NCBI GenBank assembly: GCA_964649675.1
Contig: CAZYPX010000001.1
Coordinates: 1 to 64,000 of the forward strand
Length of the DNA: 64,000 nt
Source: CAZVCG01 sp964649675
GTDB taxonomy: Bacteria; Pseudomonadota; Alphaproteobacteria; UBA9219
Direction: 5' to 3'
The translations under genes were made by a program, and so were the position numbers. The notes under the pieces are model-generated. The model was not told the origin of the DNA. It ran no database searches and saw only the letters and a program-made list of their open reading frames with translations. Positions 8,842 to 16,962 of the stretch are shown piece after piece; position 1 is the first letter of the stretch; each line of letters opens with the position of its first letter.

Positions 8842-9563
8842 CGCAATCTCCTAATCTTTTGATTGAACACATAGCTGCCTCGCAGGCACAGAAAGAGGTT
8901 ACGGCCAACGCGGCCTTCGATGCGCTGGACAAGGCACTGTGCCAGTTAACGACAGTCGCCTTAGCCGATGCAAGCCTGTCCCTTACAGATACGCAGCTGC
9001 TGGGCAGCGCTTATCTCCGCTTCACAGGCACTTTGACAGCTGCGCGGACAATCACCGTTCCGGCGCGCGCCAAGCCGTTCATAGTGGAGAATGCAACGAC
9101 AGGTGGCTATGCGCTGAACGTCAAAACATCGATCGGCACGACAATCATCTTCAACAGCGGCGAGCGGAAGTTCTTATACGGTGACGGGTCTGACCTGAAA
9201 GTCGTCGCCGAATCCGGCCAATACGCTCCTTATGATGTTGGTGGTTGCTATGCCGGAAAGCCAACGGCAAGCGCAGTCATTCTTCGTTACCCTTTGCCAC
9301 GCGCCATTCGTTTCCCCGCGAATATGGTAGGAAGTAAGGGCACAGCCGGAACGGCGGCTACAGCAGCCGTGTCGTTCCTTATCCGCAAAAACGGCGCGCA
9401 GTTCGCCACGATGGATTTTGCCATCGGGGCCAGTTCTGCAACCTTTATAGCCGCAACAGCTACTGATTTTGCAGCTGGCGACGTCCTGACGCTTGTTGCT
9501 CCCGCCACCCCCGACGACACGCTGGCCGACATCGGCTTCGCGCTGGCGGGTGTTCGCCTATAA
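8838..9563 (+). CDS. DUF2793-type phage tail/decoration protein
   Basis: A 241-residue protein whose N-terminus (LLIEHIAASQAQKEVTANAAFDALD) matches the DUF2793 family found in alphaproteobacterial prophages and GTA-like clusters. The rest is rich in beta-strand-like Thr/Val/Ala sequence with no catalytic motif. By position directly after the tail-tip gene (ATGA overlap) it is probably a tail fibre or decoration subunit. The C-terminal part (about 150-241) resembles a general virion beta-sandwich but cannot be assigned. Confidence 0.7.
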   Translation: MTQSPNLLIEHIAASQAQKEVTANAAFDALDKALCQLTTVALADASLSLTDTQLLGSAYLRFTGTLTAARTITVPARAKPFIVENATTGGYALNVKTSIGTTIIFNSGERKFLYGDGSDLKVVAESGQYAPYDVGGCYAGKPTASAVILRYPLPRAIRFPANMVGSKGTAGTAATAAVSFLIRKNGAQFATMDFAIGASSATFIAATATDFAAGDVLTLVAPATPDDTLADIGFALAGVRL

Positions 9564-9576
9564 CAACGAGGTTTTC

Positions 9577-10605
9577 ATGGCTCTACGCTTTATCGATGGC
9601 TTTGACCATTACAACACGACCGCGCAGTTTTCGTTGAAATACAACGAGGCTGTAGGAAGCACTGGCTACCCTTGCGTTGAACCCGGACGCAGGGCCGGAA
9701 GTAACTCCGTGCGGCTTTACGCCCAGTCCAGCTATCTCAACAAAACGCTGGACGATCAGTCGACGTGGATTGTCGGTGCGGCGGTCAAGATCGGCGTAAT
9801 GCCCAGCAGCAATGGCGCAATCTTTCAATTCCGCGACAACACGGGCAACAATCAGGCCTGTGTCTGCATCACGCCTTCCGGCAACGTAGCCCTTGTGCGC
9901 GGATCATCCAGCGGCACCGTGCTGGCGACATCGACGAATGCTATTCTGGCTAACTCCTGGAACTTCATCGAAACCAAACTGACCATTGCCGATAGCGGCG
10001 GCACGTTTGAAGCCCGCGTTAATGGCGATGTCTGGGTTACTTACACGGGGGATACAAAATACTCATCCACCCTTAACACAGCCAATTCCCTGCGTCTGAG
10101 CGGCCTGCCTTCTGCTGTTCATGCATGGTACGACGATCTGTATATCTGCGATGGCACCGGCTCAACCAACAACACCTTCCTCGGCGACGCGCGTGTGGAC
10201 ACGATCCTGCCGAACGGCGTGGGGGCATCAGCGCAATTCTCGCCAACGGGCAGCGCCAATAACTGGGAGAACGTTGACGATCCGTCGCCCGATGATGAGG
10301 CCACTTACAACGCCAGCAACACCGCCGGAAATATCGACAGCTTCGCGTTCGCTGATATCTCCAGCCTTGGCGCAACCGTGTTCGGGATTCAGGAAAACAT
10401 GCTCTCCCGCAAGGATGATGCTGGATCGCGCATCCTGCGTGGCATCACGCGCATCGGCGCAACCAACTACGAAGGCTTGGATATCACGTTGACGGACTCC
10501 TACGTCTACCAGCGCCAGATCTGGGAGAAGAACCCGGCAACCGCCGCCAACTGGAGCGAGGCCGATATCAACGCCGCTGAGTTTGGCTACAAGGTTCAAA
10601 CGTAA
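9577..10605 (+). CDS. LamG/concanavalin-like phage structural protein
   Basis: A 342-residue virion protein. Seen: MALRFIDGFDHY at the N-terminus, a common start of concanavalin-like phage appendage proteins, then WIVGAAVKIG...FQFRDNTGN, WNFIETKLTI, FEARVNGDVW and AWYDDLYICDG, the alternating beta-strands of a LamG-type jelly roll (about residues 1-190). The second half (about 190-342) contains DARVDTILPNGVG and GIQENMLSRKDDAG, also seen in prophage tail fibres. Such domains usually bind glycans. The start at 9577 has an AACGAGG ribosome site 7 bases upstream. Confidence 0.7.
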   Translation: MALRFIDGFDHYNTTAQFSLKYNEAVGSTGYPCVEPGRRAGSNSVRLYAQSSYLNKTLDDQSTWIVGAAVKIGVMPSSNGAIFQFRDNTGNNQACVCITPSGNVALVRGSSSGTVLATSTNAILANSWNFIETKLTIADSGGTFEARVNGDVWVTYTGDTKYSSTLNTANSLRLSGLPSAVHAWYDDLYICDGTGSTNNTFLGDARVDTILPNGVGASAQFSPTGSANNWENVDDPSPDDEATYNASNTAGNIDSFAFADISSLGATVFGIQENMLSRKDDAGSRILRGITRIGATNYEGLDITLTDSYVYQRQIWEKNPATAANWSEADINAAEFGYKVQT

Positions 10606-10617
10606 GAAGAGATCGAC

Positions 10618-10824
10618 ATGCTCCGAATTACCCAAACCGCGACGGAAGTCATCCGCCGTCCTACGACTGCGTCCCTGCGCACCTCGCATGTTACAGCCGA
10701 GGTTGTGTCACGTCCCGTAACGCGGCATGCTCGAACCACCCACGTCACCGTTGAAATCCTGCGCATGAACGCCGCACCGGCAACAAACGATCAGCAACCA
10801 ATGGTCATCATCGTCGCTGGATAA
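10618..10824 (+). CDS. Small phage protein of unknown function
   Basis: A 68-residue basic protein (many Arg, Thr and Val) with a clear ribosome site (AAGAGA) 13 bases after the preceding stop. Two internally similar segments, about residues 20-33 (TASLRTSHVTAEVV) and 38-51 (TRHARTTHVTVEIL), form a short tandem repeat, which suggests a beta-hairpin repeat. No known family recognised. It belongs to the late operon between the LamG-like protein and a membrane protein. Confidence 0.6.
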   Translation: MLRITQTATEVIRRPTTASLRTSHVTAEVVSRPVTRHARTTHVTVEILRMNAAPATNDQQPMVIIVAG

Positions 10825-10829
10825 AGCCC

Positions 10830-11132
10830 ATGACTCACCCCCAATCACAACCTGCGCCCTTAGCGCCGGGACAGGAGAACTTTGCCATGAGTCCCAATGA
10901 GCAAATCGAGTACTTCCGCAGTATCGGACGGCTAGAGGCGCAAGTTTCAGCGTTGGTCAGCGCTGTGGCCGAACTCAAAACCAAAATGGATGGCATCGAC
11001 GCGCGGCTCGATCAGCTCGACCGTTTGGCCAATCGATGGAAAGGCGGCTTCGCCGTGATCCTCAGCCTCGGCGCGCTGGCTGGTTTCGTCCTCGACAACC
11101 TGTTCCGGTGGTGGACTGCCAAGGGCCAGTGA
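10830..11132 (+). CDS. Phage coiled-coil protein with C-terminal membrane segment
   Basis: A 100-residue protein. Seen: a Pro/Gln-rich N-terminus, a coiled coil at about residues 35-68 (EAQVSALVSAVAELKTKMDG), then one hydrophobic segment at about 73-90 (FAVILSLGALAGFVLDNLF). This layout occurs in phage proteins placed near lysis genes and often annotated as holin-associated or DUF1515-like. It could be a pinholin-like or accessory lysis protein, but a single membrane segment is not enough to call a holin. Confidence 0.6.
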   Translation: MTHPQSQPAPLAPGQENFAMSPNEQIEYFRSIGRLEAQVSALVSAVAELKTKMDGIDARLDQLDRLANRWKGGFAVILSLGALAGFVLDNLFRWWTAKGQ

Positions 11133-11151
11133 ACACAGCCGGAACCGATCA

Positions 11152-11215
11152 CATGATAATCAAAACGGGCCAATAATCGCCATCAGATAACCCCTTATCT
11201 CCTTGATAATCAAGG
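11152..11215. promoter_or_regulatory. Cluster of palindromes before the 101-aa gene
   Basis: Three elements lie in the 134-base gap: ATGATAATCAAA (11152), AGATAA-CCCC-TTATCT (11185-11200) and the perfect palindrome CCTTGATAATCAAGG (11201-11215). The TGATAATCAA core occurs twice. The set looks like operators for the cargo gene that follows, or a weak terminator of the tail operon. Confidence 0.4.
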
Positions 11216-11266
11216 CGGAAAGAGCGTGAATGATGGTGTGTTAAGGCAAGAATTATGGAGGCTACT

Positions 11267-11572
11267 ATGAGCAGCAAATTGAATTACCGCGCCATCATTG
11301 ACGACGTCCAATCCGAGAAATGCAGTGATGAAGAATTGGCAAACCTTCTCGAAATTTTTGAATACGCCGTCAAGAGCATGGCTACGACCCTGGCCTGCAA
11401 GGCATGGTTTGATCTGAATGATTTCGCCACCGCAAAAAAGCGGGGCGTCGATGGCTTTATGCTCGTGCTTGATAAATATCCCCATGCACAGGCCAACCAA
11501 TGGAAAGGCACCTTTGAGAAGGCAGGCAGGACGGTGAAGGTTTTTTGCACGCTGGAGAAAGATCAGTCTTGA
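11267..11572 (+). CDS. Hypothetical 101-aa protein
   Basis: I do not recognise this protein. The ATG at 11267 is preceded by GGAGG at 7 bases, a better start than the in-frame ATG at 11255. The sequence is soluble and mainly helical, with DEELANLLEIFEYAVKSM near the N-terminus and a C-terminal KGTFEKAGRTVKVF. It ends 10 bases inside the convergent HrgA-like gene, and the two may be a cargo pair in the prophage. A palindromic region precedes it. Confidence 0.55.
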   Translation: MSSKLNYRAIIDDVQSEKCSDEELANLLEIFEYAVKSMATTLACKAWFDLNDFATAKKRGVDGFMLVLDKYPHAQANQWKGTFEKAGRTVKVFCTLEKDQS

Positions 11573-12498
11573 GGGATATCCCAATCGGCCATGCGGTGCT
11601 CCCCGGTCTGATAAAACTGACGCACCAATTTGATGCATTCGAGAAAGTCCACATTTTCTTCCGCAAGCCTGTTCGCTGCATTCCAGTCAACATCCATGCG
11701 CTCCCGTGAGGGGATTAGGATTTCGCTATCCGCAGGGCTCTCCACGTCAAGCTTGATAACGCCAATGCCATGCAGCCCAGCCAGCATGCGTAATTCCTTT
11801 TCTGCACCCTGAATTTCGGCAGCAACAAGATAACCAAAGTTTGACCACGAAGAGTTGCTGACAGCCTGAAAATAAGCCTCGCGCACATTCGAACGATTGA
11901 TCAGCTTTTTTACTTCAAAAGACCACAGCTTGGTTTTGCGATCAGCGATTTGCTTCACGCAATCCTTGATTTCTTGATGCCACTCCCGGCTGAGGTCTTC
12001 CAAACCAACAAGATCAGGGTAAAGCCAGCGATTGCCTCCGGCACCATGATTGTTGTGCGCGCGTTTTTCGTTAATGCGCTTGCTAAAGACATTCAGTTCG
12101 CGCCATAGGAACTCACTGAGCATGGGATAAAGATCATGCTCGGTATATTTCAGAGATGCATCAGCGACAACCTGACGTGTGTTTTCTACCGCCGCCGCCT
12201 CGGCTTCATCGGACTTGGTGCTGAAGTAGTATTTGCGCGGCCGACCATCGGTTGTTTTCAGTTGCGGGGACCGTTTCTCCATTAGCGGACGTTGTGCACT
12301 AATCTCGGCGACCAGTTGTTGAACCAATGCGGCATCGGAATCGAGAGGGATAACCGTGGCCTTACTGCGCTGCTGTTTTTCACGGCACTCAGCCGGATAA
12401 GTCTTGAAAATCCAATCCGCGATTTGCCGCGCGGTGAATTTTTCGTCCGGATGAGACTGCAGGAATTCCAGAACAGTTTTCGACAGGTTCAGCAGCAT
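11563..12498 (-). CDS. HrgA-like protein (COG2958)
   Basis: A 311-residue protein of the HrgA/COG2958 family, found beside restriction systems and in accessory loci. Seen: an N-terminal winged-helix-like domain (KTVLEFLQSHPDEKFTARQIADWI, about residues 7-30) and a C-terminal nuclease-like or DUF domain with YPDLVGLEDL (about 165), WSFEVKKLINRSNVREAYFQAVSNSSWSNFGY split over about 195-230, which has the D...E-x-K spacing of PD-(D/E)XK folds (Asp in YPDL, Glu-Val-Lys in FEVK). A good ribosome site (AAGGAAGGA) precedes the start. It sits in reverse between tail and lysis genes, so it is cargo. A role in restricting foreign DNA is inference. Confidence 0.72.
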   Translation of the reverse strand: MLLNLSKTVLEFLQSHPDEKFTARQIADWIFKTYPAECREKQQRSKATVIPLDSDAALVQQLVAEISAQRPLMEKRSPQLKTTDGRPRKYYFSTKSDEAEAAAVENTRQVVADASLKYTEHDLYPMLSEFLWRELNVFSKRINEKRAHNNHGAGGNRWLYPDLVGLEDLSREWHQEIKDCVKQIADRKTKLWSFEVKKLINRSNVREAYFQAVSNSSWSNFGYLVAAEIQGAEKELRMLAGLHGIGVIKLDVESPADSEILIPSRERMDVDWNAANRLAEENVDFLECIKLVRQFYQTGEHRMADWDIPQD

Positions 12499-12609
12499 GA
12501 GTCCTTCCTTGTTAGGACGCGATAATAAGCAATTTGCCTAAAACCACAATCAGGAAGCGCAAAGCCTGACTTTTTCAGGATTTTCAACACACAGCCACAG
12601 GAGAACGAC

Positions 12610-13281
12610 ATGACTACCCATAAAACGGGGCTGACGCCGCGCGGCATACGCAACAACAACCCAGGCAACCTCCGCAAAACGAATGACAAATGGCAAGGGC
12701 TGACGGATCCGCAGACAGACGCGGTTTTTTGCACGTTCAAAAGCCCAATTTATGGGATCCGTGCGCTAGCGCGAACGCTGATCGCCTATCAGGACGATCA
12801 CAATCTTCGCACGATACGGCAGATCATAAGCCGCTGGGCACCGACCTTGGAAAACGACACGGTCGCCTATATCAAGGCTGTCGTTGAAACCACCGGATTC
12901 ACGCCAGATCAAACTCTCGACATGCATACCTATAATCATCTGAAGCCGCTGGTTCAGGCGATCATCAAACACGAAAACGGTCAACAGCCCTACACAGCCA
13001 CACAGATCGACAAAGCCTTGGTGCTGGCGGGTGTGGAGCCTCCGGCCAAGAACCTCCAACACACGCGCACCGTAAAGGGCGGACAGGCCGCTACGGCGGC
13101 AACCGTGGGTCTTGGTGCGCTGGAATCCATCCGTGACAGCCTCGACCCGGCACGCGACACGCTGCAAACGCTTGTTCCTTACCTCGACATCGCCAAATGG
13201 CTTCTGTTGGTAATCACGTTGCTCGGCGTTGGCGTCATGCTCTGGGCGCGGATTGACGATTACAGGAAAGGACTGCGCTGA
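12610..13281 (+). CDS. Phage endolysin/virion lysozyme-like protein with C-terminal membrane segment
   Basis: A 223-residue protein. Seen: the N-terminal GIRNNNPGNLRKTNDKWQGL block (about 12-31), shared by virion-associated lytic proteins and endolysin-like structural proteins, the following VFCTFKSPIYGIRALARTL, and a C-terminal membrane segment at about 196-214 (WLLLVITLLGVGVMLWARI). It directly precedes the spanin genes (stop TGA overlaps start ATG), so it probably supplies peptidoglycan cutting in the lysis cassette. The membrane tail is unusual for a free endolysin and suggests signal-arrest-like or virion attachment. Confidence 0.72.
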   Translation: MTTHKTGLTPRGIRNNNPGNLRKTNDKWQGLTDPQTDAVFCTFKSPIYGIRALARTLIAYQDDHNLRTIRQIISRWAPTLENDTVAYIKAVVETTGFTPDQTLDMHTYNHLKPLVQAIIKHENGQQPYTATQIDKALVLAGVEPPAKNLQHTRTVKGGQAATAATVGLGALESIRDSLDPARDTLQTLVPYLDIAKWLLLVITLLGVGVMLWARIDDYRKGLR

Positions 13282-13520
13282 TGTGGACGCTTTTATCTGG
13301 CTGGCTAACCAGCAACGTCCTGAAACTGATCGGCTGGAGCACAGTAGCTTTATCCGTCCTCGCCGTCCTATTCGGCGCACGCCAATCCGGCAAAAACGCC
13401 GAGCGCTATGACCAACTCAAGAAAATCGTGGAGATCAAAGATGCGCAATTACGTGCAACGCTTTCTGCCCCTAGTACTCGCGCTGAGCTTGTTGAATGCC
13501 TGCGGGACGGGGATTTCTAG
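13281..13520 (+). CDS. Inner-membrane spanin (Rz-like)
   Basis: A 79-residue protein. Seen: one N-terminal membrane segment (about residues 15-31, LIGWSTVALSVLAVLFG) followed by a charged helix (about 34-60) and a short C-terminus, the layout of i-spanins. It starts on the last base of the endolysin stop. The o-spanin gene begins inside it in another frame, the classic Rz/Rz1 nesting. Acts in the inner membrane and periplasm at the last step of lysis. Confidence 0.78.
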   Translation: MWTLLSGWLTSNVLKLIGWSTVALSVLAVLFGARQSGKNAERYDQLKKIVEIKDAQLRATLSAPSTRAELVECLRDGDF

Positions 13521-13674
13521 ATCAGCCTGTGTTTGTCCTCCAATCAAGGCGTATAGCAAAGAGATTCAGGTTGCTCTAGCGGAAGAGATCAAAGCTGCTC
13601 CTTCCGGCGCTGTATTTCCTCAATTTTTAGGTGATTATGCGCTGCTACGAAATCAAATTGGTCTATGCAAATAA
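13441..13674 (+). CDS. Outer-membrane spanin lipoprotein (Rz1-like)
   Basis: A 77-residue lipoprotein read in a frame nested in the i-spanin gene. Seen: signal peptide FLPLVLALSLLNAC with lipobox LLNAC (Cys at residue 20), then a short mature part with two Pro (CPPIKAY). I chose the ATG at 13441, which gives a correct n-region, over the in-frame start at 13408. It extends beyond the i-spanin stop and its end overlaps the convergent trlF remnant by 12 bases, so the prophage late operon ends here. Confidence 0.78.
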   Translation: MRNYVQRFLPLVLALSLLNACGTGISRSACVCPPIKAYSKEIQVALAEEIKAAPSGAVFPQFLGDYALLRNQIGLCK

Positions 13675-16600
13675 TCCATTTGCGTTGGGTCTGTACTCGA
13701 ACTTCACACGCAATCGTTTGGCACGTTCTTTAAAAGCAGCCTCTCCACCTTCTAGAATTTCACAAACTTTCCGTCGAATTTCAGGATTTTCCAACCCACC
13801 GCTGAAGTACCGAATTTTTGGAAGCTGATTTTGTTGATGCTTTCCACAAGAAGCAATGATTATCTGGTCTGCATCAGTATTAACAACAAGATTAGCATTA
13901 TGAGTCACGATAATAATTTGACGACGCTTTCGCGCTGATTTAAACAGAGGAACGAGTTCATCGAAGATTGATTTTGGATCAAGGTTTTCTTCCGGTTGAT
14001 CAATAATAAGAGGGCGGTCATCTTCTTTGTCTACCAGTAAATACAATGATAACAACACGATTCCGCGAGTACCTGGCGATAGCTGCTTTATATCGACCCC
14101 TTCATGTTGGATGCCATATTTTACCGTTATGTGGGCTGTCCCATATAGCCAATCCGCAACGTTGTTTGCCCAGGATCTAAAAGCTGGACGGTCACTTTTT
14201 TCAACTTGTGAATGTTCCAGAAGCCCCTGATCATATTTTTCACGGAATAAATTAAGAGCAGACACTATTTCATCAGAATTTCCTTTCTCCCATGCCACCT
14301 GAAGCTCGTTCTGAACCGCAGTTAAAAGTGCTCCCTTACCCTTAAATGGACCTGCTTTTCGCAAATCAAGAAGCGATTCTCCGCGCTCCGACCAAGATTT
14401 TATATCAGCCCGACGCTGCACAATAAAAGAAAGCTTACCAACGGTGCCTTCCTGAGCCTGAAGGTGCTTCATTAGCGGTTGGTAAAGTGCCTTTAATTGA
14501 TTTTCCTCTTCTTGAATTGCTTCCAGTACAGCTCTGTACGCTTTTTTCCGTTCATCAATGATATCTTTAATTCGTCCAGAAGCTTTTTCAGCGGCTTCAA
14601 TGTCGCGTTGCAGCTTAGCTTTCTCGGCCTCATCCTTGGCTATTTTTTGACTTATGCGTGCGTATTTTTTTGCGTTTTCGTTATCAACGCCAATGAGCTG
14701 CTGCAACCTAGCAAGCTCTGCGCTTAACAATTCAAACGTTTGTTCATTCAAAGGTACTCCGGTAGGAATTAGCGAGTCCACATGAGAGTTCTGAGCCGAA
14801 ATCGCAGTTCCCGTAATTGATTTTACCAATAAATCAACTTTCTCGTTTTCACATTTGAGAATGGCATCGACATCTCCCGCAAATTGAAAGTGGAATTTGT
14901 TCCATTGATCCTCATCGAGAAGAGCCGCAGCATGGGTTGTATGTAGTTTTCTAAATGTTTGCGGAAACACAGAAGCCTTTATGTTCTTAATTTCTTCCTG
15001 TAAGTTTTTGAGAGCTAGTTGCCGTCTTTTCGCGGCTTCGAGTTTCGCACGTACCGAGTCAAGCGCTAATGCAACTTCTCCATGCTTTGTTGCACGCTCT
15101 TCTTTGCCTTTCCCGACAAGCGACTGTCGATCTTTCTTATCGTTTTCTATGGCTCTTTCTTTTTCTCTCAATTGTTTCTTTAGTGCTGGAAGACTATCTA
15201 TTTTTTCACGTTCTGAATTAAGCTCATCCGAAAGTGCCGATAAATGTTTTTCATGGTAGTCCCGAGAGGCCTTTGCTTGCGCTGAGCGTAAATCAAGTAA
15301 CTCTCGAAAACTTCCTGCACCCATTCGATCTTCTAACTTATGAGCTTGAAAGATAACCCGTTCTATCTCTTCCATTAACTTATCTGTCGGCCCTTCTGCG
15401 GTACATAAATCTTCAACAAACTGCTGTGAAAGATACTGGACACGAGGAACATCTAGTAACTCTTCGATTTCAACAAATCGAAGGCCGTTGCTTGTAGACT
15501 CTCCCGCGCCCCATACCAGAGTAGCCGTTTCGTCGGTAAATAACTCATTCGCACGATGAATAAATGATCTCTCGTTCAACTGCGATAATGCCGAATAGCC
15601 ACCGACGGCAACAAGATCCGCAAGCGCTGTTTTTCCAGAGCCGCGTGCGCCGATGACCGCTATTAAACCGGAATTAAGTTGTATGCATGAGGTTTCCAGC
15701 CAAGCTGCATCGCTTACGTGAACACTTCGAATAATCTGCGAGGGCGTTCCTCCTGTCGGGCAATTCTCAGCGATGCAAACGCGTCCATCTGGTTCTATGC
15801 ACGCTTGCCTAAGTGATTCAAATGTCAAATCACCCTTAATCCATGAATATCTGTTTAAAGCGGGATTTGCGACAGCAGCTTGCTCATGAGCATCGCAGCC
15901 ATGTAAACATGGCTTTCTTCCATCGTACATTTCTTCGAGTTGAACGGTTGATAGCCTTCCTTTCCCCAACCAAAACTCTCTTTGTTTGGGGTTCGATGAA
16001 AATATGATGTGCGATACCCGTTCAATTTCGATTCTGGTTGCAGCAAAAGTAGCATCTTGCTGCAGTCCTGAGGTTCCATCCGAACCATTACCAGAAACCG
16101 CAACGAGAATATTTTGAAGTGCCCATTCGTTCTGCCTGAAAACACCTCTTAGTTGATCTAGGGAGATTTTAAATTGATTGGTTCCTGCTGAAAGCGCCTG
16201 CTTTTCATCCAAGGTTGCACCGCAGCACGCCCTTCCAAGCAGTATTAGATCCTCGCGTTCACATCTGTAGGTTTCTTTGCCGTATTCAAAGGAAAAGTTC
16301 TTTAAAAAACGTTTGATTTGATCGACATGATCAGGATCGTCAGGTGATACGAGAAAATGAGTGTTTATAGCTGTCCCGCGAGATGTTCCAACGATTAGCC
16401 GAAATTCAATGTTCGGAAAAATTAATCCGACATTTTTTAGACGTCCTGTTGCTTTATATTCCAACACTTTCTCGTAGTTCTTCAGGCTTAAGTAATCTGT
16501 ATAGCCGAGCTAAAATAAAATGATCAAAAGAAGGAAACCAAATGGGATCCCCGCCTTCGCGGGGATGACGAGTATGGGATTCATTTCAAAATATAAAACC

Positions 16601-16863
16601 GTCATCCCCGCGAAGGCGGGGATCCCATTTTTTGAATCATTTTATTCTGGATCAGCTATAATGCCAAGGGCACGAATTTGAGGATCAGACGATTCAATTT
16701 GAGAAAGAAAGGAATTCCACGGATCTTCTCCATTAAATTGATCGTTTAATATTGTTTCAGGCGTATGTATGTGGGGATCCCAGCGATGCCAAACTGATCC
16801 TTCAGGATTTTTTGTAAAATCTCTCTTTGTATTTGGTTCCTCTGTTTTAGCGGCAATTTGCAT
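13663..16863 (-). pseudogene. trlF: TrlF family PHP-AAA ATPase gene, interrupted by a MITE
   Basis: Two in-frame pieces of one gene. The N-terminal part (start 16863, stop 16642, 73 codons) carries the PHP metal motif WHRWDPHIHTPE; the C-terminal part (from about 16499 to 13663) holds the rest of the PHP domain, Walker A in AVIGARGSGKTALADLV, a long coiled coil, and ABC-type ends IIDQPEENLDP and VTHNANLVV. Between them sits a 157-bp element with in-frame stops. Removing the element and one TA restores A-L-G-I-T-D-Y, the conserved PHP strand. TrlF proteins occur in defence islands and beside reverse transcriptases; their action is not settled. The C-terminal part could still be made from a GTG at 16467, but it would lack the first metal ligands, so I call it broken. 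Confidence 0.85.
16502..16658. mobile_element. 157-bp MITE with TA target duplication (Tc1/mariner-IS630 type)
   Basis: Termini begin TAGC(C/T)GA and are imperfect inverted repeats of about 24 bp (both contain AATAAAATGAT). Inside is a perfect 29-bp inverted repeat (16542-16570 and 16600-16628) based on GGGATCCCCGCCTTCGCGG. The dinucleotide TA flanks both ends (16500-16501 and 16659-16660). No transposase is encoded, so it needs one in trans. The hairpin sequence resembles palindromic repeats scattered in many proteobacterial genomes. No second copy was seen in this window. Confidence 0.8.
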
Positions 16864-16962
16864 AACTATCTCCCCACGATATTCTGTCGTTCCAGATTAA
16901 ACTCGATAGTTCACGAGCATACTGTTAGGCAATAAAAGACCGACTCGTTTGATAAAGCCGAG

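Noticed and set aside
16540..16630. CRISPR-like or terminator reading of the repeated GGGATCCCCGCC sequence
   Set aside because: Only two inverted copies exist, inside one TA-flanked element; this is the MITE hairpin, not an array or a terminator.
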